From: Methyloversatilis universalis FAM5
GTDB lineage: Bacteria; Pseudomonadota; Gammaproteobacteria; Burkholderiales; Rhodocyclaceae
Assembly (NCBI RefSeq): GCF_000214035.2
Contig: NZ_AFHG01000057.1
Coordinates: forward strand, 62,001-126,000
Length of the DNA: 64,000 nucleotides
Reading direction: 5' to 3'
Of this stretch, positions 44,243 through 53,770 are shown in pieces. The notes beneath the pieces were generated by a model that made no database searches, was not told where the DNA came from, and was given only the letters and a program-made list of their open reading frames with translations. The position numbers and the translations under genes were made by a program. Position 1 is the stretch's first letter. Each line of letters starts with the position of its first letter.

Positions 44243-46314
44243 ACCTTGAAGCCCGCGACCGAGCCCTTGAGTTCAGCGGCGAGGTCCGCCAGCTGGCCGA
44301 TGGATACCGCGGTCTGCTTGGTGCCGACCGTGGTCTGTTCGGTGATGCGCAGAATGCCCTGCATGCCCTGCGCCACCCGGGTCGCCTGTTCGGCCTGCAC
44401 CTGGGCGGAGGCGGAAATGCGCTCGATCAGCTGTGCCAGTTCGGACGACACGGTGGAAATCTCGTCCAGCGCCTGACCGGCCGCGTCGGACAGGCGCGCG
44501 CCCTCGACCACGCCGCGGGTGGAGTTTTCCATCGCCGCCACCGCGTCCTGGGTGTCGGTCTGGATGGTGCGGACGATGGCCGCGATCTGCTTGGTCGCTT
44601 CGGCCGACCGTTCGGCCAGCCGCTGCACTTCTTCCGCCACCACGGTGAAGCCGCGGCCGGCTTCGCCGGCGCTGGCGGCCTGGATGGCGGCGTTCAGCGC
44701 CAGCACGTTGGTCTGTTCGGTAATGTCGGAAATCAGCTCCACGATTTCGCCGATCTCCTGCGACGATTCGCCGAGACGCTTGATGCGCTTCGACGTTTCC
44801 TGGATCTGTTCGCGGATGTCGTTCATGCCGCGGATCGAGTTCGACATCGCGATCGAACCGTTCTGCGCCGCCGACAGCGACTGGCGCGCTACCTGGGCGG
44901 AGCGGGTCGCTTCCTGCGACACGGTGTTCATCGACTGCGCCATCGCCAGCACCGACTGGCCGGACTCGGTCACTTCGCGCGACTGCTTTTCCGCCGCGGT
45001 CAGCAGCTGGGTGGAAATGCGCTGCGCGGTCTCCGACGCCTCGGTCACGCGGCTGGCGGCGTCGTTGATCCGCTTCACCAGCACCGACAGTTCCTCGATC
45101 GTGTAATTGACCGAGTCGGCGATGGCGCCGGTGATGTCTTCCGACACCGTCGCGCGCACGGTCAGGTCGCCGTCGGCCAGATCGCCCATTTCGTTCATCA
45201 GCCGCAGGATGGCCTGCTGGGTGAGGTCCTTCTCGCGCTTCGCCTCTTCGCGCGAACCTTCGGCCTGCAGGCGCTGCTGGTTCTGGTCCTCGTTGTAGGC
45301 GCGCACCATCATGAACACGCAGGCCAACGCCAGCAGCACGCACAGTGCGCCGGCGCCGGCCAGCGCCAGACGGCCTTCGCGCTCGCCGACGTAGCCGGCG
45401 CCGAGCTGGTCGGTCAGCGTGGCCAGCGCGGCGGCGTCGCTCACCACTGCCAGACCGGCCTTGCGCGCGGCGGACACCTCGTCCGGCTTGGCCAGCTGCT
45501 CGGCCAGCGCAGCCAGCGGTGCGTCCAGCGCGGCGCGCGCGGCGGCGTAGCGGCTGCGCGCCTCGCCTTCTATGCCCGCTTCGACCTGGGTGGCGGCGTC
45601 GCGCAGCGCCGGCAGCACGCGGGCGAGGGCGGTGGTCACGGCCGGATCGGCGCTGCCGCTGCCGGTCAGCGCGTGCACGCCGGCCTGCACTTCGGCCAGC
45701 AGTGCGGCAAAGCTGCGGAAGGCGGTGGCGTCCTTGCCGCTGCCCTGGGCGGCGGCGGCTGCCAGCGGCGCCGCCTGCTGGTTCAGCGCGCGGGCCAGTT
45801 CGCCGGCGGCGCGCAGCGCCTTGTCCTGCGCCAGCAGTGCCGACACGTTCTTGTCGAAGGCGCCCCAGGCGGTGTCCAGCTGCTGCAGCGTCGGCTGCAC
45901 CGGGCCGGAGCTGGCCGGCACCTCGACGCCGTCGATCTCGCCACCCTGGGTGACCCGGTCGAGCAGCCGGAAGAAGCCGTCACGGCTGGCGGCCAGTTCG
46001 CCGAAGGCCGCCTGTTCGCCGGCCATCGCCTGCTGGGCCGACTTCGCCATGCTCTGGCTCAGCGTGCGCATCTGGCCAGCGGCCGAAATGTAGCTGGCGT
46101 TGTAGCGGGTGATGCGCAGATCCTGCCAGACCAGGAAGGCGGCGATCACGATGAAGAACAGGAACAGCGTGCCCAGCACGCGCACCTGCTGTTCAAGCGG
46201 CAGGTGACCGATCAGCGGCAGCCTGCCGCGCAGGAAGCCGAGGCTGCTGCGCGGGACAGCGGAGGCGCCGTCGGCGCTGCGGGCGGATTTCAGTCCTGGG
46301 ATGTTCAGTGCCAT
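44239..46314 (-). CDS. pilJ: PilJ, methyl-accepting chemotaxis protein for twitching motility
   Basis: This 691-residue receptor has one membrane helix near residue 50 ([17 protein letters not shown]), a periplasmic helical PilJ domain, and a second helix ([20 protein letters not shown], about residue 320). A HAMP-like stretch leads to a long cytoplasmic signalling helix with the hairpin tip [20 protein letters not shown]. It passes pilus-linked signals to ChpA through PilI. The start [16 protein letters not shown] at 46314 fits the family; the gene sits 62 bases after pilI and overlaps chpA. Confidence 0.96.
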   Translation of the reverse strand: MALNIPGLKSARSADGASAVPRSSLGFLRGRLPLIGHLPLEQQVRVLGTLFLFFIVIAAFLVWQDLRITRYNASYISAAGQMRTLSQSMAKSAQQAMAGEQAAFGELAASRDGFFRLLDRVTQGGEIDGVEVPASSGPVQPTLQQLDTAWGAFDKNVSALLAQDKALRAAGELARALNQQAAPLAAAAAQGSGKDATAFRSFAALLAEVQAGVHALTGSGSADPAVTTALARVLPALRDAATQVEAGIEGEARSRYAAARAALDAPLAALAEQLAKPDEVSAARKAGLAVVSDAAALATLTDQLGAGYVGEREGRLALAGAGALCVLLALACVFMMVRAYNEDQNQQRLQAEGSREEAKREKDLTQQAILRLMNEMGDLADGDLTVRATVSEDITGAIADSVNYTIEELSVLVKRINDAASRVTEASETAQRISTQLLTAAEKQSREVTESGQSVLAMAQSMNTVSQEATRSAQVARQSLSAAQNGSIAMSNSIRGMNDIREQIQETSKRIKRLGESSQEIGEIVELISDITEQTNVLALNAAIQAASAGEAGRGFTVVAEEVQRLAERSAEATKQIAAIVRTIQTDTQDAVAAMENSTRGVVEGARLSDAAGQALDEISTVSSELAQLIERISASAQVQAEQATRVAQGMQGILRITEQTTVGTKQTAVSIGQLADLAAELKGSVAGFKV

Positions 46315-46376
46315 CGTGGCCTTTCCTGGGGGCTGTTCGGTTCGTGTGAGGTGTTCGATCCCGGCCCGGGGGTGTC

Positions 46377-46889
46377 TCAGGCCGCGACGTCGAGAAAACG
46401 TTCGTCGGTGTACAGCCGGCGCGGATCGAAGCGGCGCCACAGCCGGCCCTGGGTGTCGGTGAATTGCCCGGCGACCCAGGGACGCGGATCCGGCTCGGCG
46501 TTCTCCGCCGGCTCGAAGTCCTCGCGGGCGCGCAGGCCGAGCACGCGTGACACCAGCAGCGCGCTGTTGCAGCCGAACTTGGCGTGCGGCAGCAGCAGCC
46601 GTGCGTCACCGGTCAGCACCGTGGGGTTGCCGCCCTGGAAGGCGGCGAGATCACTGACCGCGTACAGCACGCCGCGCACGTTGGCGACGCCGCGCAGCCA
46701 GCCGGTGGCCAGCGGCACCGGGGTCAGCGTGGGTACCGGCAGGATTTCGCCGGATTCGGCCAGATCGATCAGCCACAGCTCGCCGCCGGACTGCAGCCCG
46801 AGCAGTGCGCGGGTGCTGGTGCCGCCTGTCGTGTCCGACAGCTTGCGGGCGAGTTCTTCCTGGAATTCGCGCAGCGAGAGCTTAGCCAT
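46377..46889 (-). CDS. pilI: PilI, CheW-like coupling protein
   Basis: The 170-residue CheW-domain protein starts [17 protein letters not shown], with [16 protein letters not shown] and [20 protein letters not shown] marking the two beta barrels. It couples PilJ to ChpA. Its position between pilH and pilJ fixes the assignment. It overlaps pilH by eight bases. Confidence 0.93.
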   Translation of the reverse strand: MAKLSLREFQEELARKLSDTTGGTSTRALLGLQSGGELWLIDLAESGEILPVPTLTPVPLATGWLRGVANVRGVLYAVSDLAAFQGGNPTVLTGDARLLLPHAKFGCNSALLVSRVLGLRAREDFEPAENAEPDPRPWVAGQFTDTQGRLWRRFDPRRLYTDERFLDVAA

Positions 46890-47265
46890 CGTTGCCTGCC
46901 GCGCCGAGCTGGGTGATGCGGCCGAGCAGTTCTTCCAGGTTGACCGGCTTCACCATGTAGTCGAGCGCGCCCTGGCGCATGCCCCAGATGCGGTCGGTCG
47001 GCAGGTCCTTGCTGGTGCACATGATCACCGGGATGTCGCGCGTGCTGTCGTCGCGGGTGATGGTGCGGGTCGCCTGGTAGCCGTTGATGCCGGGCATCAC
47101 CACGTCCATCAGGATGAGATCCGGCTTTTCGGCCTTGGCCTTCGCGATCGCCTGTTCGCCGTTTTCGGCGATGATGACCTCGAAACCCTTGCGGGTCAGG
47201 AAATCGTTCAGAACATGGCGTTCGGTGGGCGAATCGTCCACCACCATGATGCGCTTGATCGCCAT
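46882..47265 (-). CDS. pilH: PilH, single-domain response regulator
   Basis: This 127-residue receiver has the acidic pair VVDDS, phospho-Asp in LILMDVVMPGINGYQ, the conserved Thr/Ser in MCTSK and Lys in YMVKPVN. PilH is one of two CheY-like outputs of ChpA. In Pseudomonas it is tied to pilus retraction or to draining phosphate. It ends inside pilI. Confidence 0.94.
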   Translation of the reverse strand: MAIKRIMVVDDSPTERHVLNDFLTRKGFEVIIAENGEQAIAKAKAEKPDLILMDVVMPGINGYQATRTITRDDSTRDIPVIMCTSKDLPTDRIWGMRQGALDYMVKPVNLEELLGRITQLGAAGNDG

Positions 47266-47302
47266 CGTCGGCTCCGCGTTCGAGTGGATACGGGTGGGGG
47301 CG

Positions 47303-47701
47303 TCAGTCAGCGCCGCTGCGGGCGTGACGCGACACCGCCTGCAGCAGGCTGTCCTTCGTGAACGGTTTGGTCAGATACTCGTCCGACCCGACCATGCGGC
47401 CGCGCGCGCGGTCGAACAGGCCGTCGCGCGACGACAGCATCACGACCGGGGTAGCGGCAAAACGGGGGTTCTTCTTGATGAGTGCGCAGGTCTGATAGCC
47501 GTCGAGCCGCGGCATCATGATGTCGCAGAAGATGACCTGCGGATGATGGTCGCTGATCTTGGCCAGCGCATCGAAGCCGTCCTCGGCCAGCACCACCTGA
47601 TAGCCGGCCTGGACCAGAAAGATTTCGGCACTGCGGCGTATGGTGTTGCTGTCGTCGATCACCATCACCTTGACGCCGGCGCTGCTACCCGAATCAGCCA
47701 A
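47303..47701 (-). CDS. pilG: PilG, single-domain response regulator
   Basis: The 132-residue CheY-like protein has VMVIDDSNTIRRSAEIFL, phospho-Asp in IFCDIMMPRLDGYQTC, SSRDGLFDRARG and LTKPF. In Pseudomonas, PilG promotes pilus extension and cAMP synthesis. It is the first gene of pilGHIJ-chpA. No pilK (CheR) or chpB (CheB) gene is present between these genes or next to them. Confidence 0.94.
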   Translation of the reverse strand: MADSGSSAGVKVMVIDDSNTIRRSAEIFLVQAGYQVVLAEDGFDALAKISDHHPQVIFCDIMMPRLDGYQTCALIKKNPRFAATPVVMLSSRDGLFDRARGRMVGSDEYLTKPFTKDSLLQAVSRHARSGAD

Positions 47702-47841
47702 GATGCTCTCCCCTTGTGCACACGACGCGGGCCTGCGCGATGGCGATCTGCGCGGGCCCGCGGTTTGTTCCCGTCCGGCTGCTCATCCGGCGGCGTGTCG
47801 AGCCGGCGCGCCGGCTCATCCAGGCCTTGCCTGCGTGTCCG

Positions 47842-48030
47842 TCAGATCTGGACCATTTCGAAATCGTCCTTGCGTGCTGCGCACTCGGGACAGGTCCAGT
47901 TGGGCGGAACGTCCTCCCAGCGGGTGCCGGGGGCGATGCCCTCTTCCGGAAGGCCTGCGGCTTCGTCGTAGATGAAGCCGCAGATGAGACACATGTAAGT
48001 CTGGAATTCGGCCGTGACAGAGGAACTCAT
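47842..48030 (-). CDS. Rubredoxin
   Basis: The 62-residue protein has the two iron-binding pairs YMCLICGFIYDEAAGLPEEG and WTCPECAARKDDFEMV, with TRWEDVPPNW between, and is therefore a one-iron Fe(Cys)4 rubredoxin. It starts at ATG 48030; a short leader of about ten residues precedes the fold. It is divergent from the thiD-like gene, an arrangement I recall from other betaproteobacteria. Partner oxidoreductase unknown. Confidence 0.95.
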   Translation of the reverse strand: MSSSVTAEFQTYMCLICGFIYDEAAGLPEEGIAPGTRWEDVPPNWTCPECAARKDDFEMVQI

Positions 48031-48106
48031 GGCGGGCTGCTTTGTTAGAATCCAATCGATATTACCGTAATTAACCCTTTGTAACGACAATCCGGGCGCG
48101 CGCTTT
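48031..48106. promoter_or_regulatory. A/T-rich divergent promoter region
   Basis: The 76 bases between rubredoxin and the thiD-like gene include an unusually A/T-rich core (about 48036-48085) with a TAATAT hexamer on the minus strand and the dyad ATTACCGTAAT (48061-48071). Promoters in both directions are likely; exact -35/-10 pairs are not clear. Confidence 0.45.
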
Positions 48107-49057
48107 ATGGTCAATGCTGATGTGCGGGCGCTTCCTCCGCTTGTCATGTGCTTTTCCGCGACCGACCCCACTGGCGGGGCCGGCATGCAGGCGGATCTGA
48201 TGACGCTGTCGGCGCTGGGCTGCCACGCGCTGACCGTGGTTACCGCGGTCACGGTGCAGGACAGTGCCGGGGTCGAGGAAGTGGTGCCCATGGACGACGA
48301 CCTGCTGGTCGATCAGGCGCGGGTGCTGCTGGCCGACATGCCGGTGGCGGCATTCAAGATCGGCGTGATGGGCAGCATTGAGAACATCGCTGCCATCGCC
48401 GAAATCATTTCCGACTATCCGGACGTGCCGGTGGTGCTCGACCCGGTGCTGTCCTCGGGCCGCGGCGACGAACTGGCGGACGAGGACATGGTGATCGCGC
48501 TGCAGGAACTGCTGCTGCCGCTCACCACCGTGCTCACGCCCAACAGTCTGGAAGCCCGTCGCCTTGCCCAGGCGGACGACGACGATGACGACGGCGGCGA
48601 TTTCGCCGACGAGGACGACCTGGACGATGACGACGAATCGGCGCAAGACGACCACCGCGGCGTCGCCACGCCCTCGCTCGACCAGTGCGCCCGCCAGCTC
48701 ATCGCCGCCGGTTGCGGCCATGTGCTGCTGACCGGCACCCACGAATCCACCGCCCGCGTCGCCAATGTGCTGTACGGCCCGAGTGGCGTCATCCGTCGCG
48801 ATGAATGGGACCGTCTGCCGGGCAGCTATCACGGCTCCGGCTGCACGCTGGCGTCGGCAGTGGCCGCCTGGCTGGCGCACGGCCTGGATATCGGCGAGGC
48901 GGTGCATGCCGCGCAGGAATACACCTGGCGCACGCTGGAGGCTGGCTTCCGGCCCGGCATGGGCCAGCATCTGCCGGACCGCTTCTTCTTCCTGCGCGAA
49001 CGGCACGCGGCCGCCGCCGGCGGCGCAGCCGACGAGGGTGACGGCGATGACGCGTAA
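48107..49057 (+). CDS. Hydroxymethylpyrimidine(-phosphate) kinase-like protein with acidic insertion
   Basis: The 316-residue ribokinase-fold protein has FSATDPTGGAGMQADLMTLS, VVLDPVLSSGRGDELAD and the anion-hole motif GSYHGSGCTLASAVAAWL, as in ThiD. Residues about 157-187 are an inserted run almost wholly of Asp, Glu and Gly (ADDDDDDGGDFADEDD onward), absent from the second ThiD at 52806 and at a position where other ThiDs have a short loop. A thiamin role fits because thiE overlaps its end by 11 bases. Confidence 0.88.
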   Translation: MVNADVRALPPLVMCFSATDPTGGAGMQADLMTLSALGCHALTVVTAVTVQDSAGVEEVVPMDDDLLVDQARVLLADMPVAAFKIGVMGSIENIAAIAEIISDYPDVPVVLDPVLSSGRGDELADEDMVIALQELLLPLTTVLTPNSLEARRLAQADDDDDDGGDFADEDDLDDDDESAQDDHRGVATPSLDQCARQLIAAGCGHVLLTGTHESTARVANVLYGPSGVIRRDEWDRLPGSYHGSGCTLASAVAAWLAHGLDIGEAVHAAQEYTWRTLEAGFRPGMGQHLPDRFFFLRERHAAAAGGAADEGDGDDA

Positions 49058-49664
49058 GCCGCTGCGCGGCCTGTACGCGGTCACCCCGGAAGCGTTGAGC
49101 GGCGGCGCGCTCTACCGCGCGGCCGAAGCGGCCTGCGGCGGCGGCGCGGTCGTGCTGCAGTACCGCAACAAATCCACCGATGCCGCACAGCGGCGCACCG
49201 ACGCCGACGCGCTGCGCGCCATCACCACGGTGTGCGGCACGCTGTTCGTGATCAACGACGACATCGAACTGGCGCGCGCCTGCGGCGCTGACGGCGTGCA
49301 CATCGGCCGCGACGACGGCGACCCGGCGCGGGCCCGGGCCCGGCTGGGCAAGGACGCATTGCTCGGCGTGTCCTGCTACGACGACCCGGCGCTGGCCCGC
49401 GCGGCGGCCGCGGCCGGTGCCGACTACATCGCCTTCGGTTCGATGTACGCGTCCGGCACCAAGCCGCAGGCGCCGCCGGCCGCCATCACCCGCTTCGCCG
49501 AAGTGGCTGACCTCGGCCTGCCGCGCTGCGCCATCGGCGGCATCACGCTGGCGCGTGCGCCGGAACTGATCGCCGCCGGCGCCGATCTGCTGGCGGTGGT
49601 GTCCGACCTGTTCGACGCCGACGACATCGCGGCCCGGGCCCGCGCCTACGCCCGGCTCTTCTGA
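49047..49664 (+). CDS. thiE: Thiamine phosphate synthase
   Basis: ThiE joins HMP pyrophosphate with the thiazole phosphate to make thiamin phosphate. The 205-residue TIM barrel has GLYAVTPEAL, VLQYRNKSTDAAQRR, LFVINDDIELARACGADGVH, GVSCYDDPALARAAAA, FGSMYASGTKPQAPP and CAIGGITLARAPELIAAGAD, matching substrate and phosphate contacts. The ATG lies within the end of the preceding kinase gene. Confidence 0.95.
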   Translation: MTRKPLRGLYAVTPEALSGGALYRAAEAACGGGAVVLQYRNKSTDAAQRRTDADALRAITTVCGTLFVINDDIELARACGADGVHIGRDDGDPARARARLGKDALLGVSCYDDPALARAAAAAGADYIAFGSMYASGTKPQAPPAAITRFAEVADLGLPRCAIGGITLARAPELIAAGADLLAVVSDLFDADDIAARARAYARLF

Positions 49665-49697
49665 CCGCCTTTCCGCACGATTCCCGAAGGATTCCCC

Positions 49698-50984
49698 ATG
49701 AGCACCCGCAACGAACAGCTTTTCGAACGTGCCCAGCGCAGCATTCCCGGCGGCGTCAATTCGCCGGTGCGCGCCTTCCGCTCGGTCGGCGGCACGCCGC
49801 GCTTCTTCACCCGCGGCCAGGGCAGCCGGCTGTGGGATGCCGACGGCGCCGAGTACATCGACTATGTCGGCTCCTGGGGCCCGGCCATCGTCGGCCACGC
49901 GCATCCTGAGGTGATCCGCGCGGTGCAGGAGGCGGCGGTCGGTGGCCTGTCGTTCGGCGCGCCGACCGAGGCGGAAATCCTGATGGCGGAAACGCTGTGC
50001 GCCCGCGTGCCGTCGATCGAGCAGGTGCGCCTGGTCAGCTCCGGCACCGAAGCGACGATGAGCGCCATCCGGCTGGCGCGCGGCTTCACCGGCCGCGACG
50101 CCATCGTGAAATTCGAAGGCTGCTATCACGGCCACGCCGACAGCCTGCTGGTGAAAGCGGGCTCCGGCGCGCTCACCTTCGGTAACCCGAGTTCGGGCGG
50201 CGTGCCGGACGATTTCGCCAAGCACACGCTGGTGCTCGACTACAACGACGTGCAGCAGCTCGAAGACTGCTTCCGCAACCACGGCGACCGCATCGCCTGC
50301 GTCATCGTCGAGCCGGTGGTCGGCAACATGAACCTCATCGTGCCCAGCCGCGAGTTCATCGACGCCATGCGTGCGCTGTGCACCAAGCACGGCGCGGTGC
50401 TCATTTTCGACGAAGTGATGACCGGCTTCCGCGTTGGCCCGGTCGGCGCCCAGGGCCTGTTCGGCATCACGCCCGACCTGACCACGCTGGGCAAGGTGAT
50501 CGGCGGCGGCATGCCGGTTGGCGCCTTCGGCGGCCGGCGCGACATCATGTCGGCCATCGCGCCGCTGGGCGCGGTCTATCAGGCGGGCACGCTGTCCGGC
50601 AACCCGGTCGCGGTGGCCGCCGGCCTGAAAACGCTGGAACTGATCAACGCCCCCGGCTTCCACGACCGCCTCGCCGCCCGCACGAAGCAGTTCTGCGACG
50701 GTCTGGTCGCCGCTGCGAAAGAGGCCGGCGTCACCTTCTCCGCCCAGTCGGTCGGCGGCATGTTCGGCCTCTACTTCCGAGACGGCTGCCCGGCCAGCTA
50801 CGCCGAAGTGATGCAGTCCGACCGCGAACGCTTCAACCGCTTCTTCCACGCCATGCTGGACGCCGGCGTCTACCTCGCGCCCTCCGCCTTCGAAGCCGGC
50901 TTCGTGTCGGGCGCGCACAGCGAGGATGACGTGGCGCAGACCGTGGCAAAGGCGCGGTCTGCGTTTGCGCGCGTTTGCGCCTGA
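49698..50984 (+). CDS. hemL: Glutamate-1-semialdehyde 2,1-aminomutase
   Basis: HemL is the PLP enzyme converting glutamate-1-semialdehyde to 5-aminolevulinate for heme, siroheme and cobalamin. The 428 residues show [64 protein letters not shown] and the Schiff-base lysine in [18 protein letters not shown]. Full length. It follows thiE by 33 bases and may be co-transcribed. Confidence 0.98.
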   Translation: MSTRNEQLFERAQRSIPGGVNSPVRAFRSVGGTPRFFTRGQGSRLWDADGAEYIDYVGSWGPAIVGHAHPEVIRAVQEAAVGGLSFGAPTEAEILMAETLCARVPSIEQVRLVSSGTEATMSAIRLARGFTGRDAIVKFEGCYHGHADSLLVKAGSGALTFGNPSSGGVPDDFAKHTLVLDYNDVQQLEDCFRNHGDRIACVIVEPVVGNMNLIVPSREFIDAMRALCTKHGAVLIFDEVMTGFRVGPVGAQGLFGITPDLTTLGKVIGGGMPVGAFGGRRDIMSAIAPLGAVYQAGTLSGNPVAVAAGLKTLELINAPGFHDRLAARTKQFCDGLVAAAKEAGVTFSAQSVGGMFGLYFRDGCPASYAEVMQSDRERFNRFFHAMLDAGVYLAPSAFEAGFVSGAHSEDDVAQTVAKARSAFARVCA

Positions 50985-50986
50985 GT

Positions 50987-51021
50987 GTTGAGCGCAAGGG
51001 GTAGAACCCCTTGCGCTCAAC
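50987..51021. terminator. Long perfect hairpin after hemL
   Basis: GTTGAGCGCAAGGGG (50987-51001), loop TAGAA, CCCCTTGCGCTCAAC (51007-51021): a 15-bp exact stem starting two bases after the hemL stop and covering the stop of the convergent lipoprotein gene. No T-run follows, so it may act as a bidirectional stop or a 3'-end stabiliser. Confidence 0.6.
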
Positions 51022-51613
51022 GATCTCCGCGCAGTTCCTGAAGGTTCAACAATGCGTCCTGGGTTTTCATCAGGGCATCGAAGGACGCCCGCTTACCGGC
51101 GAGCGAGAAATCCGAGACGAATTCGCTGAATTCGGCCTTCCCCTGACCCGTGACCCGCGTTTCTGCGATTCCCTTGCCGGAACGGTCCGTGATCTGGCAG
51201 GTAAGCTCTACCGAGAAGTCGGTCGGGGGCCAGGTGACGATGCTGGAGGACTGTGAAGTGGTGCGGATTTCTGGCTTGATGATCAGTACGACTTCGTATT
51301 TGTCGAGCGTCTCCTGGTCATTGGTTGACTTGAGCAGGGTGACGTCGCTGAAGACGTTGCTCAGCACGCGGTAGAAGCCGCCTTCGATGTCGCGATAGGG
51401 GTAGTACTTGATCGAATCACCGCCGCCGCCGGGCGTGACGACAGGTGCATCACGTTGCGCCAAGGTCATGTAATAACCGACGCGTTTGTTGATCTTTCTG
51501 TCGTCGGACACCGCGGAAATCTTGTCGGCATCGGGCGTGATCACGATGGGGTGACTGCAGGCTCCGAGAACGAGCACCAACAGCAGGGCGGTCAGCAGGC
51601 GAGTGTGGCCCAT
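51017..51613 (-). CDS. Putative lipoprotein, function unknown (A)
   Basis: The 198-residue protein has a lipoprotein signal (LLTALLLVLVLGACSHPIV, Cys about residue 19). The mature region is beta-rich, with DIEGGFYRVLSNVFSDVTLL, EVVLIIKPEIRTTSQSSSIV and SVELTCQITDRSGKGIAETR, resembling small outer-membrane lipoproteins that assist assembly. I recognise no named family. It is 38 bases downstream of a second lipoprotein gene, so they probably form an operon. The local DNA looks less GC-rich than its neighbours. Confidence 0.82.
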   Translation of the reverse strand: MGHTRLLTALLLVLVLGACSHPIVITPDADKISAVSDDRKINKRVGYYMTLAQRDAPVVTPGGGGDSIKYYPYRDIEGGFYRVLSNVFSDVTLLKSTNDQETLDKYEVVLIIKPEIRTTSQSSSIVTWPPTDFSVELTCQITDRSGKGIAETRVTGQGKAEFSEFVSDFSLAGKRASFDALMKTQDALLNLQELRGDR

Positions 51614-51651
51614 GAGGGTTCCTTGAACTGGGAAGTGACGAGGTACGAGGA

Positions 51652-52215
51652 TTACTGGAGAGCGTTCAGGAAGGCGCTGTCCGCATAAAGCGTTGCGAGC
51701 AGCTTCTGCACCAGGCGCGGGTACTCATTCACTGCCTGGGGAATCGCGATGGCGCCCGCGAATGCGGACTCCCACTGATGATGTGCGGATTTGACCTGGT
51801 CATAACGGACGTCGTTGCCTTTCATCACGACGAATCGCGCTTCGATGTCGCCAAATGCCACACTGAAGCCCGAGACATCGATGTCGTTCCGCAGCACCGT
51901 TCCCGTGATCTCGATCTCGCTGTCCGGCGAAAGACGGCCTGCCAGTTTCAGTTCGGTCCGGATCGCCTCAGCGAGGTAACTGCCGAAAGAGTTCTCATAC
52001 GGCGATATGAGCGGAGAGGCCCGCAGGCTGATTGGATAGGGCGCGGCCTTGGTCACCGGTGCGTCCACGCGACCCACCTTGACCGAGAACGGCGTGGCCT
52101 TGAGACGCTGAACGTTTTCTATCGATCCCGTGTAGTGGGGGGCCGGCAGGTTGCTGCAACCTGCGCCAAGCAGACCCAGCGCAGAGACCGAGAGCCAAAT
52201 ACGGATTGAATTCAT
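51652..52215 (-). CDS. Putative lipoprotein, function unknown (B)
   Basis: The 187-residue product has a lipoprotein signal (IWLSVSALGLLGAGCSNLP). A mature region follows with SYLAEAIRTELKLAGRLS, EIEITGTVLRNDIDVSG and ARFVVMKGNDVRYDQV, a layout like YajG-type lipoproteins (variable alpha/beta domain), but the resemblance is weak. Two adjacent ATGs (52218 and 52215) are possible starts. It shares direction and likely transcript with lipoprotein A. Confidence 0.8.
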   Translation of the reverse strand: MNSIRIWLSVSALGLLGAGCSNLPAPHYTGSIENVQRLKATPFSVKVGRVDAPVTKAAPYPISLRASPLISPYENSFGSYLAEAIRTELKLAGRLSPDSEIEITGTVLRNDIDVSGFSVAFGDIEARFVVMKGNDVRYDQVKSAHHQWESAFAGAIAIPQAVNEYPRLVQKLLATLYADSAFLNALQ

Positions 52216-52218
52216 CAT

Positions 52219-52805
52219 GTCGAAACTGTCATCTATTTGTTGTGACGGTGGTACGCATCTGCAAACCACATTCATTTCAAGTATGACATGAGTGTCCGGC
52301 TTCAACGGGTGGATAAGACCTGTGAATATTCGTGAACTGCGAGGACATCCTGGTCTGGCGCTCAGGGACTCAAAGTGAGCGGCAGGGGAGGCCCAGCGAG
52401 GGCGTTGGCCCGGACACCGTGGCCCGTCACGCCTTGACCTCGATGTTGGCGCGTTGCGCATCGGACTGGGCAATAGAGTGGAATACAGCTCGTGACGGCC
52501 GCCTGCCATCAGATTCCTTTTTGCAATCGGAAACCGTCGGCAGCGATGGAGGTACTCTTGCGAGAGCGTCGTTCCACAGCATCTCCACCGAGATAGCTAC
52601 CACCCGCACGGCGTCGCGGATACATAAGGCGTGGCGGTCCGGCGATCTTTCTCTCAGCGCAGACATCCGCGCGCACTGCACCCGTTCGCCGGCTGCGCCA
52701 AAAGGTGACAGGCGGCGCCTGCCTGCATACGGTAAGAGACGCGCATAGATCGTCGTTGCGCCCCACGTGCGTCATCATGATCGCCCACACGCAGAAACCC
52801 TCTAC
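52219..52805. other. Long gene-free segment before thiD
   Basis: These 587 bases contain no ORF that looks like a real protein; open frames here lack ribosome-binding sites and family patterns. The segment appears richer in A/T than its surroundings (for instance TGTGAATATTCGTGAA near 52320). It has a DnaA-box-like TTATCCACC on the minus strand near 52310. It presumably holds the promoters of the lipoprotein operon and of thiD. No thiamin riboswitch boxes were found. Confidence 0.6.
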
Positions 52806-53618
52806 ATGATCCCCAACGTCCTCACCATCGCCGGCACCGACCCCACCGGCGGTGCCGGCCTGCAGGCCGACCTCAAGACTTTTTCCGCGCTCGGCGCCTA
52901 CGGCATGGGCGCGATCACCGCGGTGGTGGCGCAGAACACCCGCGGTGTGCGCAGCTTCGTGGTGCTGGAGCCGGATTTTGTCGGTGCGCAGATCGACGCG
53001 GTGTTCGACGATGTGCGGGTCGATGCGGTGAAGGTGGGCATGATCGCCAACGCGGCGATCGCCCGTGTGGTGGCGGACCGGCTGCGCCGGCATGCGCGCT
53101 GTCCGGTGGTGGTTGATCCGGTCATGGTGGCCAAGAGCGGCGACCATCTGCTGCTGCCGGACGCAGTGGCCGCTCTGCGCGAAGAACTGCTGCCGTTGGC
53201 GGCGCTGATCACGCCCAATCTGCCGGAAGCGGCGGTGCTGCTCGATTGCCCGCCGCCGCAGTCGCTGGACGACATGCACGCCATGCTGGCCGCGCTGAGC
53301 GCACTCGGGCCGCAGTGGGTGCTGCTCAAGGGTGGTCATCTGCGTGCGCCGCACAGCACCGATCTGCTGGGTGGCCCGGACGGCGTGCTCGAACTGCCGG
53401 CGCAGCGCCTCGCCACCACCCGCGATCACGGCACCGGATGCACGCTGGCCGCGGCCGTCGCGGCGCTGCTGCCGACCACCGATACGGTGAGCGCGGTACG
53501 CCGCGCGAAGGACTATCTCAACGCGTCGCTGGCGGCGGCGGATCAGCTGGACGTGGGCGGCGGCCGCGGGCCGGTGCATCACTTTCACGCGATGTGGCGC
53601 GGATCCGGCGAAGGCTGA
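52806..53618 (+). CDS. thiD: Bifunctional hydroxymethylpyrimidine kinase/phosphomethylpyrimidine kinase
   Basis: The 270-residue canonical ThiD phosphorylates HMP and then HMP-phosphate for thiamin synthesis. It has VLTIAGTDPTGGAGLQADLK, PVVVDPVMVAKSGDHLL, LITPNLPEAAVLL, VLLKGGHL and the anion-hole HGTGCTLAAAVAALL. The start at ATG 52806 is conserved. It is a paralogue of the gene at 48107 but lacks the acidic insertion and stands alone. Confidence 0.96.
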   Translation: MIPNVLTIAGTDPTGGAGLQADLKTFSALGAYGMGAITAVVAQNTRGVRSFVVLEPDFVGAQIDAVFDDVRVDAVKVGMIANAAIARVVADRLRRHARCPVVVDPVMVAKSGDHLLLPDAVAALREELLPLAALITPNLPEAAVLLDCPPPQSLDDMHAMLAALSALGPQWVLLKGGHLRAPHSTDLLGGPDGVLELPAQRLATTRDHGTGCTLAAAVAALLPTTDTVSAVRRAKDYLNASLAAADQLDVGGGRGPVHHFHAMWRGSGEG

Positions 53619-53770
53619 GCGCCGCCGCTTCCTGATCGCGACGCCAGCGGGTCACGGCGCCCACACCAGGCGTTCGACGTGTTCACCGGCGGTGTGCCTG
53701 CGCATGCCTCGCTCCATTCCGGAGCACGCCTGTAGCCGGCTCACCGCCTCAGGCCGAGGCCTGCAGCGGA

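Noticed and set aside
52332-52748. 139-codon open frame in the gap before thiD
   Set aside because: No ribosome-binding site, no domain pattern and low-complexity Arg/Ser-rich sequence; treated as non-coding.
52219-52805. TPP riboswitch before thiD
   Set aside because: I looked for CTGAGA and the other conserved thi-box words and did not find them in a usable order.
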